Assembly (NCBI GenBank): GCA_024225895.1
Contig: JAAEMC010000812.1
Coordinates: forward strand, 1-8,158
Direction of reading: 5' to 3'
Source: Desulfobacteraceae bacterium
GTDB taxonomy: Bacteria; Desulfobacterota; Desulfobacteria; Desulfobacterales; Desulfobacteraceae
Length of the DNA stretch: 8,158 nucleotides
The position numbers and the translations under genes were made by a program. Below the pieces are notes generated by a model that saw only the letters and a program-made list of their open reading frames with translations, did not search any database and was not told where the DNA came from. Shown piece by piece: positions 1 through 6,460 of the stretch (position 1 is the stretch's first letter; each line of letters starts with the position of its first letter).

Positions 1-542
1 AATTCAATCAGTTCCACCAGGTCCTGGGTAGTCCTGTCATTAATCTTTCCACCGCCGTTTCTCGGGTCTACAAAGGTTCCCAATCCCACTGATGTAATGG
101 TTCTGGGCTTTCCGGCCGCAGTATCCCGGTATATATGGGAAATTACTCCCTGGGGAAGGTTATAGGCTTCAATTTTATTTTCAATGGCCAGTTTCTGAAG
201 CTTGGGCACCAACCCCCAATGGCCGCCGATAACTCTTTTGACCAGGCCTTCATGGCCAAAATGGTTCAATCCTTTTTCAGCACCGTCCCCCTGTCCGGCT
301 GCATAGAGAAGAGTTAGGTTTTTCGGGGAGCCTGTCTCTTTATAATGGGCCTCAAGATCCACGGCAATCTGCTCTGGAAAGCCGATGCCGACAAATCCTC
401 CGGTGGCAACGGTATCCCCGTCGCGTATCAGCTGGATTGCTTCTTGGCAGGTCACAAGTTTCCCTTTTTGGGACTTGAGCAGCATGCCCGATGACATGGG
501 AAGGGTTGGGAAAGCTTTTTTAGGGGATTGTTGGTCCGTCAT
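1..542 (-). CDS. Acyl-CoA:acetate/propionate CoA-transferase (YdiF/Pct type), N-terminal part
   Basis: The enzyme moves CoA between short-chain acyl-CoA and acetate or propionate in the cytoplasm, activating an acid without ATP. About 180 N-terminal residues are visible; the rest, including the catalytic Glu of this family, lies beyond the left edge. The family is usually about 520 residues. Visible family signatures are the glycine-rich stretch DGDTVATGGFVGIGFPEQ (about residues 42-59), the LYAAGQGDGAEKGLNHFGHEGLV region, GGHWG, the YNLPQGV motif and GLGTFVDPRNGGGKIN. These match E. coli YdiF-like CoA-transferases by eye. The start ATG (540-542) is preceded on the minus strand by AGGAG at suitable spacing. 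The gene diverges from the SDR gene, and a sigma-54-like element lies about 70 bases upstream. The family assignment is firm; the preferred acyl group is unknown. Confidence 0.94.
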   Translation of the reverse strand, partial: MTDQQSPKKAFPTLPMSSGMLLKSQKGKLVTCQEAIQLIRDGDTVATGGFVGIGFPEQIAVDLEAHYKETGSPKNLTLLYAAGQGDGAEKGLNHFGHEGLVKRVIGGHWGLVPKLQKLAIENKIEAYNLPQGVISHIYRDTAAGKPRTITSVGLGTFVDPRNGGGKINDRTTQDLVELIE

Positions 543-609
543 AAAGAATTCTCCTGCGGCTTAGATCTCGGGTTTTGGGTTGAATAGTTTTAAATCCGAC
601 AAATTCATA

Positions 610-626
610 TACAAAATATGTGCCAG
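610..626 (-). promoter_or_regulatory. Candidate sigma-54 (-24/-12) promoter for the CoA-transferase gene
   Basis: Read on the minus strand the element is CTGGCAC, five bases, then TTGTA. GG and the following G are separated by exactly 10 bases, as in the sigma-54 consensus YTGGCACGNNNNTTGCW. The -24 box is perfect for seven bases, but the -12 box has GT in place of the usually critical GC. The predicted transcript would start about 55 bases before the ATG. An inverted repeat CATAT/ATATG overlaps it. Confidence 0.3.
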
Positions 627-655
627 ATTATTGTTGGCGGTTTTTGCATTTTGTA

Positions 656-672
656 ATGGCCTGTTATTTGCT
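656..672 (+). promoter_or_regulatory. Candidate sigma-54 (-24/-12) promoter for the SDR gene
   Basis: The element reads TGGC (657-660), seven intervening bases, then TTGCT (668-672). The diagnostic GG and GC dinucleotides are exactly 10 bases apart, the obligatory spacing for sigma-54. The TGGC and TTGCT blocks match the consensus fully; the inner AC of TGGCACG does not. The predicted start is near 683, giving a leader of about 115 bases. No good sigma-70 hexamer pair was seen nearer to the gene. Confidence 0.42.
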
Positions 673-797
673 TAATCATATTGTAATAATATTAAGAATG
701 ATAACAAAACAGACAGATACTTTTTTTGAAGACAGAATGAGATTTGAGGAATAATATATAATTTTAGAACAATAAAACAACAAATTAGGAGAAAGAA

Positions 798-1583
798 ATG
801 CTGGAGATCAAAGATAGCGTAGCAGTAATTACCGGCGGCAGCGGGGGAATAGGAAAAGCCCTGGCCAAGCATTGGATTGATAATGGCGGAAAAGTGGTGA
901 TTGCCGATATTGCCGAAGATGCCCTGGTAAAAGCAAAAGATGAACTGGGTCCCAATGCTGAAACCTTTGTCTGTGATGTAACCAAAGAAGCGGATAATAC
1001 AGCGCTTGCCAAATTTGCCATTGATACATTTGGCCAGATAAATCTGGTGGCACCCTTTGCCGGCATTATAAGCGACGGTTTAATGATTGCCACTGACAGA
1101 AAAACAGGCAAGGTTAAAAAGAAAATGTCTTTGGAACAATTCCAGCGGGTGGTGGATATCAATCTGACCGGTGTTTTTCTAACCGTGCGCGAATGCACGG
1201 AACAAATGGTGAACAACAATTGCAAAGGCATGGTTTGCCTGATCTCTTCCACAGGGTCTCTCGGTACGGCCGGACAGATTAATTATTCTTCCACAAAAGC
1301 AGCCATGAGTGTCATGCCAAAGGTAATTACGGCAGAATTCTTCCGTCGAGGACTGGCTCATCAGATCCGGTGCATTGCCATTGCACCGGGATACGTAGGA
1401 ACGCAGATGGTACGGAATATGAACCAGAAAGCCTTGGACGGCATTATATCCAATGTACCCATTAACCGGCTGATTGAGCCCGAAGAAGTTGCCACATTGG
1501 CAGGGGACCTGTTCCGAAATGAGGCCATTACCGGCGAAACATACTTTATCCATGGTGGATTGCGATTGGGATCCAAAGGCTGA
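798..1583 (+). CDS. SDR-family NAD(P)-dependent oxidoreductase (FabG-like, probable hydroxyacyl-CoA dehydrogenase)
   Basis: This is a 261-residue classical short-chain dehydrogenase, probably cytoplasmic. The Rossmann glycine motif TGGSGGIG is at residues 12-19. Asp37 at the end of strand beta-2 suggests NAD(H) rather than NADP(H). DVT (60-62) and the NLTG Asn (122) are present, and the active site is Ser150 or Ser151, Tyr163 and Lys167 (YSSTK). A basic insertion of about 10 residues relative to E. coli FabG (around 98-109, DRKTGKVKKK) sits before the helix leading to the catalytic Asn. AGGAG lies 9 bases before the ATG. The neighbours encode an acyl-CoA ligase, a CoA-transferase and a crotonase-fold protein. 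This makes oxidation of a hydroxyacyl-CoA or cyclic alcohol intermediate the most likely role, but the substrate is inferred from context only. No terminator was seen after the gene, so some read-through into the hydrolase gene is possible. Confidence 0.93.
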   Translation: MLEIKDSVAVITGGSGGIGKALAKHWIDNGGKVVIADIAEDALVKAKDELGPNAETFVCDVTKEADNTALAKFAIDTFGQINLVAPFAGIISDGLMIATDRKTGKVKKKMSLEQFQRVVDINLTGVFLTVRECTEQMVNNNCKGMVCLISSTGSLGTAGQINYSSTKAAMSVMPKVITAEFFRRGLAHQIRCIAIAPGYVGTQMVRNMNQKALDGIISNVPINRLIEPEEVATLAGDLFRNEAITGETYFIHGGLRLGSKG

Positions 1584-1621
1584 TGTTGACTTGATTACAT
1601 ATTTTTTCTTGACAAGAACTA

Positions 1622-1659
1622 TTGAATTTGTAAAAATCTGACACATGATTCATATTTCA
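1622..1659 (+). promoter_or_regulatory. Promoter with overlapping 21-bp palindromic operator (copy 1, hydrolase gene)
   Basis: The palindrome occupies 1639-1659: arms TGACACATGA and TCATATTTCA around a central T, with 8 of 10 arm positions symmetric. The right arm, the central T and the ATGA before it are identical to copy 2 upstream of the ligase gene. A plausible -35/-10 pair is TTGAAT (1622-1627) with CATGAT (1644-1649), which puts the -10 box inside the palindrome. An alternative is TTGACA (1609-1614), 17 bases, AAAAAT (1632-1637), which puts the palindrome at the start site. In either register a bound protein would block transcription, so it reads as a repressor site. Confidence 0.6.
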
Positions 1660-1767
1660 CTTTTATGTGCTGCTACAAACAAATAGATCATCTGTGTGGT
1701 TTGTATTTTGGCTTTCTATGAGGCCATAACAAAAAAGAATATTTAAACGTTATGAAAGGATCGAAGC

Positions 1768-2622
1768 ATGATAAAAGTTCAGTCCGAGTTTTTGCAAATC
1801 AATGACCGGAGTATCCATGTCCGGGTGTTTAACCCGGAAAGTAAAACATCCATCGTCTGCTGGCACGGCCTGGCCAGGAATTGTTTTGATTTTGATCCCA
1901 TAGCACAGGTCCTGGCCCAAAATTACAGGGTTGTCTGCCCCGATACCCTTGGCAGGGGGTTGAGCCAATGGGCACAAAGTCCTGCCTATGAATATCACTA
2001 TGGCGCCTATGCCGAGACTGCCGTTGCCATTTGCGATCATTTTCAAATGGATACCCTGGACTGGATCGGCACATCCATGGGTGGCAACATCGGTGTGATT
2101 CTGGCCGCAGGCCCCATGAAAGGCCGGATCAGATCTCTTGTAATTAATGATGTGGGACCAGAAATACCTCCCAAAACCCTGGAACGGATACTTGAATATA
2201 CCACTGGAGATCAGCCTGAATTTGATACCTTTATGGAATTAAACAATTACTTGATGGAATTGTACGATGCCATGGGAGGCAGGAGTAAAGAAGAATGGTT
2301 CCAGATGACCATGCAGTCCGCCAGAAGAACCTCTAAAGGGAAATTCACTGTTCTTTTTGATCCCCAAATTGTGCAAATGCCAGATGATAATACCCCCATC
2401 CCTGATCTCTGGGAGGTGTTTGAGGCGGTGACCTGTCCCATCCTTCTGTTGCACGGATCGCTTTCCGATCTTTTAACAGATGAAATCGTTAAAAAAATGC
2501 TGGCAATAAAGCCTGAAATGCAAGTTGTTGATATACCCGATTGCGGCCATGCTCCAGGGCTGCACAAAAGACATCATATGGAACCGGTACTGAAATTTAT
2601 ATCTGAACAACCCTGCGGATAA
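1768..2622 (+). CDS. Alpha/beta hydrolase (MhpC-like)
   Basis: This is a 284-residue alpha/beta-hydrolase fold enzyme without a signal peptide, so probably cytoplasmic. The oxyanion-side HG motif is at 33-34 (WHGLARN) and the DTLGRG turn at 59-64. The nucleophile elbow is G101-T-S103-M-G105-G, followed by the family's VINDVGPEIP stretch (125-134). A cap region spans about 135-215. The acid is Asp234 in HGSLSDLLT and the base His261 in CGHAPGL, so the Ser-Asp-His triad is complete. AAAGGA precedes the ATG. The relatives seen by eye are esterases, thioesterases and C-C bond hydrolases. Beside a ligase and a crotonase-like protein it could hydrolyse an ester, lactone, ring product or CoA thioester; the sequence does not decide which. 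It has its own promoter/operator module matching that of the ligase gene, and a hairpin overlaps its stop codon. Confidence 0.92.
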   Translation: MIKVQSEFLQINDRSIHVRVFNPESKTSIVCWHGLARNCFDFDPIAQVLAQNYRVVCPDTLGRGLSQWAQSPAYEYHYGAYAETAVAICDHFQMDTLDWIGTSMGGNIGVILAAGPMKGRIRSLVINDVGPEIPPKTLERILEYTTGDQPEFDTFMELNNYLMELYDAMGGRSKEEWFQMTMQSARRTSKGKFTVLFDPQIVQMPDDNTPIPDLWEVFEAVTCPILLLHGSLSDLLTDEIVKKMLAIKPEMQVVDIPDCGHAPGLHKRHHMEPVLKFISEQPCG

Positions 2623-2652
2623 TTGAGGGTTGTTCTTTATATTTGATTTTTT
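2605..2652 (+). terminator. Probable intrinsic terminator overlapping the hydrolase stop codon
   Basis: The arms GAACAACCCT (2605-2614) and AGGGTTGTTC (2626-2635) form a perfect 10-bp stem with an 11-base loop that contains the TAA stop. T-rich sequence interrupted by a few other bases follows, ending in a run of seven T. It would separate hydrolase transcription from the ligase promoter immediately downstream. The interrupted T tract lowers the confidence. Confidence 0.6.
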
Positions 2653-2668
2653 TCTTGACATGACAAAC

Positions 2669-2707
2669 TTGAAATGAAAAAATATCTGAGATATGATTCA
2701 TATTTCA
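2669..2707 (+). promoter_or_regulatory. Promoter with overlapping 21-bp palindromic operator (copy 2, ligase gene)
   Basis: The palindrome occupies 2687-2707: arms TGAGATATGA and TCATATTTCA around a central T, with 9 of 10 arm positions symmetric. TTGAAA (2669-2674), 17 bases, TATGAT (2692-2697) is a near-consensus sigma-70 promoter whose -10 box lies within the palindrome. A further TTGACA (2655-2660) followed by AAAAAT at 17 bases is shared with copy 1. The outline TGA...ATGA-T-TCAT...TCA resembles operators of TetR-type fatty-acid regulators such as Bacillus FadR, but the identity of the regulator is inference; none is encoded in the window. Confidence 0.7.
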
Positions 2708-2732
2708 TTTATATTTTTTAAAGGAGTGAGCG

Positions 2733-4280
2733 ATGAGGGAATTTTTGCTGCACCAGATGCTTTCATACTGGCGAAAAGAGGCGCCTGATAATATTGCCCT
2801 TATACAGGAAGAACGTCAGATTAGTTATGAAAGACTTTTCAGAAGATCCGGTCGTCTGGCCTCATCTCTATCCCATATCTTTAAAATCGGTAAAGGAGAC
2901 CGGGTTGCTGTATTGAGTAACAACTGCATTGAAATGGTGGAGATTCTCTTTGCTGTTTCAAGGCTGGGTGCTATTTTTGTACCGATTAATATCCGGTTAA
3001 CTGCGCCGGAGGTTGAATTTATCCTCAGCGACTGTACTCCAAAAGCCCTTATTTTTAACTTTAATCAGAAAAAACTTTATAATGAGGTTAATCAGCTTTT
3101 CCCGTTCGAACAATGTATTCAGATTAACGGGCAGGCCCAGCCGGATATTCATCCCTATGAAGCATTTTTAAGCTATAAAGCAGGTATTCCGGTGGAGGAA
3201 TCCAAAGACTTGAAAGACAGCGATACCCTCATGCTTATTTATACATCCGGCACCACCGGCAAACCCAAGGGGGCCATGCTCAGCCACAGCAATAATATCT
3301 GGAACTGCATTGCCACCTCCCATCTGCTCAATATTACCAAAGAAGATGTAGCCATCACCATTTTACCCTTATTCCACATTGGCGGGTGGGGGTTGTATCT
3401 TTTGCCCATGCTTTTCCAGGGCGGGAAAACAGTAATTGAAGAGCAGTTTAATCCAGACGGTATTTTTGATCTGGTGGACAACCACAAGATTACCATCTTC
3501 ATGGGGGTACCAACTATTTATAATATGATATCCCAGATGGAAGAATTCAACACAAGATTTCTGGATAGTATCCGTATGTTTGTGACCGGCGGCGCTCCTT
3601 GTCCCATCTCACTTATCGAATCCTACCAGGCAAAAGGATATGTCTTAACCCAGGGATTTGGTATGACCGAGACTTCGCCTACGGTATTTTTAATGCGGCC
3701 GGAAGATTCGTTAGCTAAAAAAGGCAGTGTGGGCAAGCCTGTTATTTCCTGTGAAGTAAAAATAGTGGATGATAATTTTAATGAACTGCCGCCCAACACC
3801 CCGGGTGAATTATGTATCCGGGGAAAGGTGGTCTGCGAGGGATACTGGAATCGCCCCCAGTCAACAAAAGAGGCCACTCAAAACGGATGGTTCCAATCCG
3901 GAGATATGGCAAGGTTTGATGAAGACGGCTTTTTTTATATTGTGGATCGCAAAAAGAACATGCTCATCTCCGGTGGTGAAAATGTTTATCCCGCTGAGGT
4001 GGAGGATATCTTGTTCCAGCATACAGATATTTTAGAGGTCTCTGTTTTTGGGATACCGGATAAGAAATGGGGTGAGATCCCTGTGGCGGCAGTGGTCATT
4101 ATGCCGGGTGCTGAACTTTCCAAACAGGCCTTTAAAGAATGGTTCCAATCAAGGCTTGCGCGGTATAAACAGCCCAAGGAGATTTATTTTCTGGATGAAC
4201 TGCCCAAAAATGCCACTGGCAAGATCTTAAAAAAGGATTTAAAAGAGGAATACCTGAGTGCCCAAGCCTCTTTGGTATAA
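2733..4280 (+). CDS. AMP-forming acyl-CoA synthetase (ligase)
   Basis: This is a 515-residue class I adenylate-forming enzyme that converts a carboxylic acid, ATP and CoA to acyl-CoA, AMP and PPi. All core motifs are intact: the P-loop YTSGTTGKPKG (170-180), LPLFHIGGW with His215, QGFGMTETSP (307-316), SGD with Asp391, DRKKNMLISGGENVYPAEVE (405-424) around the hinge, and the C-terminal PKNATGKILKK with catalytic Lys497. The length is typical of medium-chain, aromatic or MenE-like ligases; the acid cannot be read from the motifs. The start ATG follows AAAGGAGTGAGCG. The gene has a dedicated promoter with the palindromic operator and is followed after 5 bases by the crotonase-family gene, so the two are almost certainly co-transcribed. 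Together with the divergent CoA-transferase the locus has two ways to make a CoA ester. Confidence 0.96.
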   Translation: MREFLLHQMLSYWRKEAPDNIALIQEERQISYERLFRRSGRLASSLSHIFKIGKGDRVAVLSNNCIEMVEILFAVSRLGAIFVPINIRLTAPEVEFILSDCTPKALIFNFNQKKLYNEVNQLFPFEQCIQINGQAQPDIHPYEAFLSYKAGIPVEESKDLKDSDTLMLIYTSGTTGKPKGAMLSHSNNIWNCIATSHLLNITKEDVAITILPLFHIGGWGLYLLPMLFQGGKTVIEEQFNPDGIFDLVDNHKITIFMGVPTIYNMISQMEEFNTRFLDSIRMFVTGGAPCPISLIESYQAKGYVLTQGFGMTETSPTVFLMRPEDSLAKKGSVGKPVISCEVKIVDDNFNELPPNTPGELCIRGKVVCEGYWNRPQSTKEATQNGWFQSGDMARFDEDGFFYIVDRKKNMLISGGENVYPAEVEDILFQHTDILEVSVFGIPDKKWGEIPVAAVVIMPGAELSKQAFKEWFQSRLARYKQPKEIYFLDELPKNATGKILKKDLKEEYLSAQASLV

Positions 4281-4285
4281 AAAAA

Positions 4286-5050
4286 ATGGAAAGAATGGTT
4301 CTATCAAAAGTTAATGGAGAAATTGCCTGTGTGACCCTGAACCGGCCTGAACGCTATAACAGCCTGGTTCCAGAGCTTTTAAGCGAATTGATTGAAAGTC
4401 TGGAGCAGATTGAAAAAGAGGCAAGCGCCCGCGTTATCATCTTAAAAGCCAATGGGCCTGTTTTTTCTACAGGCGGTGATATAAAGGGGTTTAAGGACCA
4501 TTTCGATAATATTGAATCCTATTCAAAGACTCTTGTCTCGCTTCTCAATCAGACAATCATTACCATGCTGAAAATCAAGCCGCCTATTATCTGTGAAGTT
4601 CACGGCATGGTAACGGGCGGATCTATAGGCCTTACCCTTGCATCTGATATGGTCCTCGTAACAGATAAGACTGTTTTCAGGCCTTATTACAGTGTGGTGG
4701 GGTTCTGCCCGGACGGCGGCTGGACAGCTATGCTGCCTTCTATTATCGGCAAAAAACGATGCGCCCGGATTCTGATGTGTAACACAGCTATTACAGCTGA
4801 AAAAGCCTTAAGATGGGGCATGGCCAACGCGATTGTTCCCCTAAAAAATCTTCACACCGAAGCATTGAGCCTGGCCGAGGAAATCCTTGCTAAAAAGCCA
4901 GGCAGTATCCATGCCGTAAAAGAGCTGCTTAATATGGATGTTGAACAAATTACAATTGGTTTGCAAAGGGAACTGGATGGATTTTTAGCCCAGGTCCAAA
5001 CCCGGGAAGCCCAGAACGGCATCCTTGAGTTTTTGGATCGGGCTTCCTGA
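4286..5050 (+). CDS. Enoyl-CoA hydratase/isomerase (crotonase) family protein lacking both hydratase glutamates
   Basis: This is a 254-residue crotonase-fold protein. The oxyanion-hole regions are FSTGGDIKGF (60-69) and HGMVTGGSIGLTLASD (106-121). Aligned by eye with rat crotonase, the position of Glu144 is Gly115 and that of Glu164 is Tyr135, so ordinary syn-hydration is unlikely. Asp143, in GFCPDGGW, falls where PaaG-type isomerases and 4-chlorobenzoyl-CoA dehalogenase carry a catalytic Asp. Isomerase or another CoA-ester chemistry is therefore more likely than hydratase activity. The ATG at 4286 lies 5 bases after the ligase stop and has no clear ribosome binding site, which suggests translational coupling. 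A second in-frame ATG at 4295 would give the family's usual short N-terminus and cannot be excluded. The intrinsic terminator follows directly. Confidence 0.92.
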   Translation: MERMVLSKVNGEIACVTLNRPERYNSLVPELLSELIESLEQIEKEASARVIILKANGPVFSTGGDIKGFKDHFDNIESYSKTLVSLLNQTIITMLKIKPPIICEVHGMVTGGSIGLTLASDMVLVTDKTVFRPYYSVVGFCPDGGWTAMLPSIIGKKRCARILMCNTAITAEKALRWGMANAIVPLKNLHTEALSLAEEILAKKPGSIHAVKELLNMDVEQITIGLQRELDGFLAQVQTREAQNGILEFLDRAS

Positions 5051-5070
5051 TATTAATTTCTAAAATGGTT

Positions 5071-5118
5071 AAAAAACGTTAGACAACGGCAGCAGGCCGG
5101 GTAACGTTTTTTCTTTTT
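5071..5118 (+). terminator. Intrinsic terminator of the acyl-CoA gene set
   Basis: A perfect 11-bp outer stem, AAAAAACGTTA (5071-5081) with TAACGTTTTTT (5102-5112), encloses an inner CGGC/GCCG hairpin. It runs into a T-rich tail. It starts 20 bases after the crotonase-family stop. The A run on the other side could let it work in both directions. Confidence 0.85.
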
Positions 5119-5256
5119 CAAGTTTGTGACAGTCAGTTTCTGAATCCGGTTTGATTTTTCTATTTTGTTGTGTCCGTACCTGGCAGGGGGCATATTTCAG
5201 GCTTTCAATTATCTTTCATAGTTTTCATGACAAAAAGTATCTTCTCATTCTTATTA

Positions 5257-5292
5257 TAGTCATTATTATTTTTATAACGTATAATCTATAAT
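5257..5292 (+). promoter_or_regulatory. Probable sigma-70 promoter of the solute-binding protein gene
   Basis: TAGTCA (5257-5262), 17 bases, and a perfect TATAAT (5280-5285) lie about 48 bases before the ATG. A second TATAAT (5287-5292) overlaps the start region. The surroundings are extremely AT-rich, so chance hexamers are common here. Confidence 0.4.
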
Positions 5293-5333
5293 CAAAAAAG
5301 GTCTTCTTTTATAAATACAAAAGGAGTGAAATT

Positions 5334-6111
5334 ATGTGTTATAGAAATGGAATAATCTGTTTTTTTATATCTTTAACTCTATACTTATCTGCTTATGGTC
5401 AAGAAGTAAGACCAATTATCTCTTCGGGTATTCCTGAGGCCCCAATAAGTTTTCTAAAAGATGGTAAAATTATTGGTGTTGAAGTTGAAATATTAGATGA
5501 AATTTTAAAAAGACTAAATGTGCCTCACAAAGTTATTATGACAAAAGCATCTCTTAGAGAACAGGTTCTAGCAAAACAAGGTGATATAGATATTATCAGA
5601 ACTGAATCTTTTAAGGAATCACGAACAGAATTTGCATATTATCCAAAAGAGTCACATATAGATATAGAATGGAATTTTTTTATACTGAAAAAAAAACAGA
5701 GATAGATTAAAGTTTGAGAAAATGAGTGATTTGGCAGACTATAGATTAGGATTGACTAAAGGATATGCTTATACTAAAAAATTGTTAAAAGCTGTTGAAA
5801 CAGGAGTAATAAAAAATGTGCGTTATGTAAACCAAAATGATCTTCTTTATTCTATGCTTGCATATGATCGTTTTGATATGTTTCCAGCTCCCAAATTAAT
5901 TGGTCTTTATCTAGTTGAGCAAAAAGGTTTAAGTGATGAAATAACTTATCTGCCAAAACCTTTTAAAAATAAACCTTACTATAATATTTTTGCTAAAGCA
6001 TCAACACATCCAAAAATTGATTATGTGAGAGCTAATTATGATAACGTCTTAAAGCAACTAAAAAGAGAGGGATTTGTAGATAAAATTTTAAAAAAATATG
6101 GGATGAAATAA
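5334..6111 (+). pseudogene. Periplasmic solute-binding protein (SBP_bac_3 type), split by a one-base frameshift
   Basis: Two adjacent frames (5334-5705, 123 residues; 5722-6111, 129 residues) are halves of one extracellular solute-binding protein of the family that serves amino-acid ABC transporters. The first half has a signal peptide (residues 1-22, cleavage near AYG-QE), the start of lobe 1 (SFLKDGKIIGVEVEILDEIL) and the GDIDII...SFKESRTEFAYYP region. The second half holds the hinge and lobe 2 (LADYRLGLTKGYAY, LLYSMLAYDRFDMFPAP) and the ending GFVDKILKKYGMK. Removing one A from the run of nine (5688-5696) joins them without a break into a 258-residue protein of normal family length. It is therefore a recent mutation, a sequencing error, or a slippage-dependent gene. 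AAAGGAG precedes the ATG. No permease or ATPase gene is adjacent. Base composition is far more AT-rich than the genes to the left, which suggests acquisition. The ligand is unknown. Confidence 0.85.
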
Positions 6112-6135
6112 TTATTAAAAACGTATGGGATTATA
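6097..6135 (+). repeat. Imperfect direct repeat at the 3' end of the solute-binding protein gene
   Basis: TATGGGAT preceded by a T and an A run occurs twice, across the stop codon and again about 25 bases later. In frame after the TAA the DNA reads LLKTYGII, resembling the real C-terminus ILKKYGMK, and stays open to a stop at 6175-6177. It may be a small tandem duplication of the gene end. Confidence 0.4.
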
Positions 6136-6198
6136 TGGAGTGGCGGAAAAGACATAGAACCCCATCTAATCGAATAAGCTGCCAGTTTTTCAAACCCA

Positions 6199-6417
6199 CT
6201 ATTTTGTGTAGTTGTGCTTGGTCATCTTACTTCCCAATCTATTTTCTTTTGTGACAGCTTCTGTTTTGTCTATTATTTTCCGGATATCCTTGTTTTTATA
6301 CCCACGACGAACAAGTTCGATGGTAATGTTTGGAAAGTCACCAACGTCTTTCAATTCTTCAGGAAGCCAGGCAGTCGGGGTCCCATCAAAATCAGAACCG
6401 ATTCCCACATGGTGTGG
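6199..6417 (-). pseudogene. Remnant of an M19 (renal/membrane-type) dipeptidase, C-terminal fragment
   Basis: On the minus strand the frame reads SPHHVGIGSDFDG, then a stretch with DVGDFPNITIELVRRGY and KNKDIRKI (about 6417 down to 6274). This is the characteristic HVGIGSDFDG motif and the C-terminal helix region of peptidase family M19, zinc enzymes that cleave dipeptides. The expected GGNxLRV ending is missing: the frame continues with unrelated residues to a stop at 6199. Upstream, the match stops at about 6417, and the roughly 300 residues holding most zinc ligands are absent. The fragment lies just beyond the end of the ATPase gene on the same strand. It is a truncated relic and should have no activity. 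Confidence 0.7.
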
Positions 6418-6460
6418 TGAGGGATTAAAACCCCCCGGCTACCCGATTGAAAAATAGTAA

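Noticed and set aside
636..647. Second TGGC...TTGC pair resembling a sigma-54 promoter
   Set aside because: GG and GC are only 8 bases apart; sigma-54 elements need about 10.
785..1646. Long minus-strand open frames opposite the SDR gene
   Set aside because: They are antisense shadows of a clear coding gene; their translations have no family signature.
6212..6457. Plus-strand open frames over the dipeptidase remnant
   Set aside because: The minus strand carries the recognisable M19 motif; the plus-strand peptides do not resemble a protein family.
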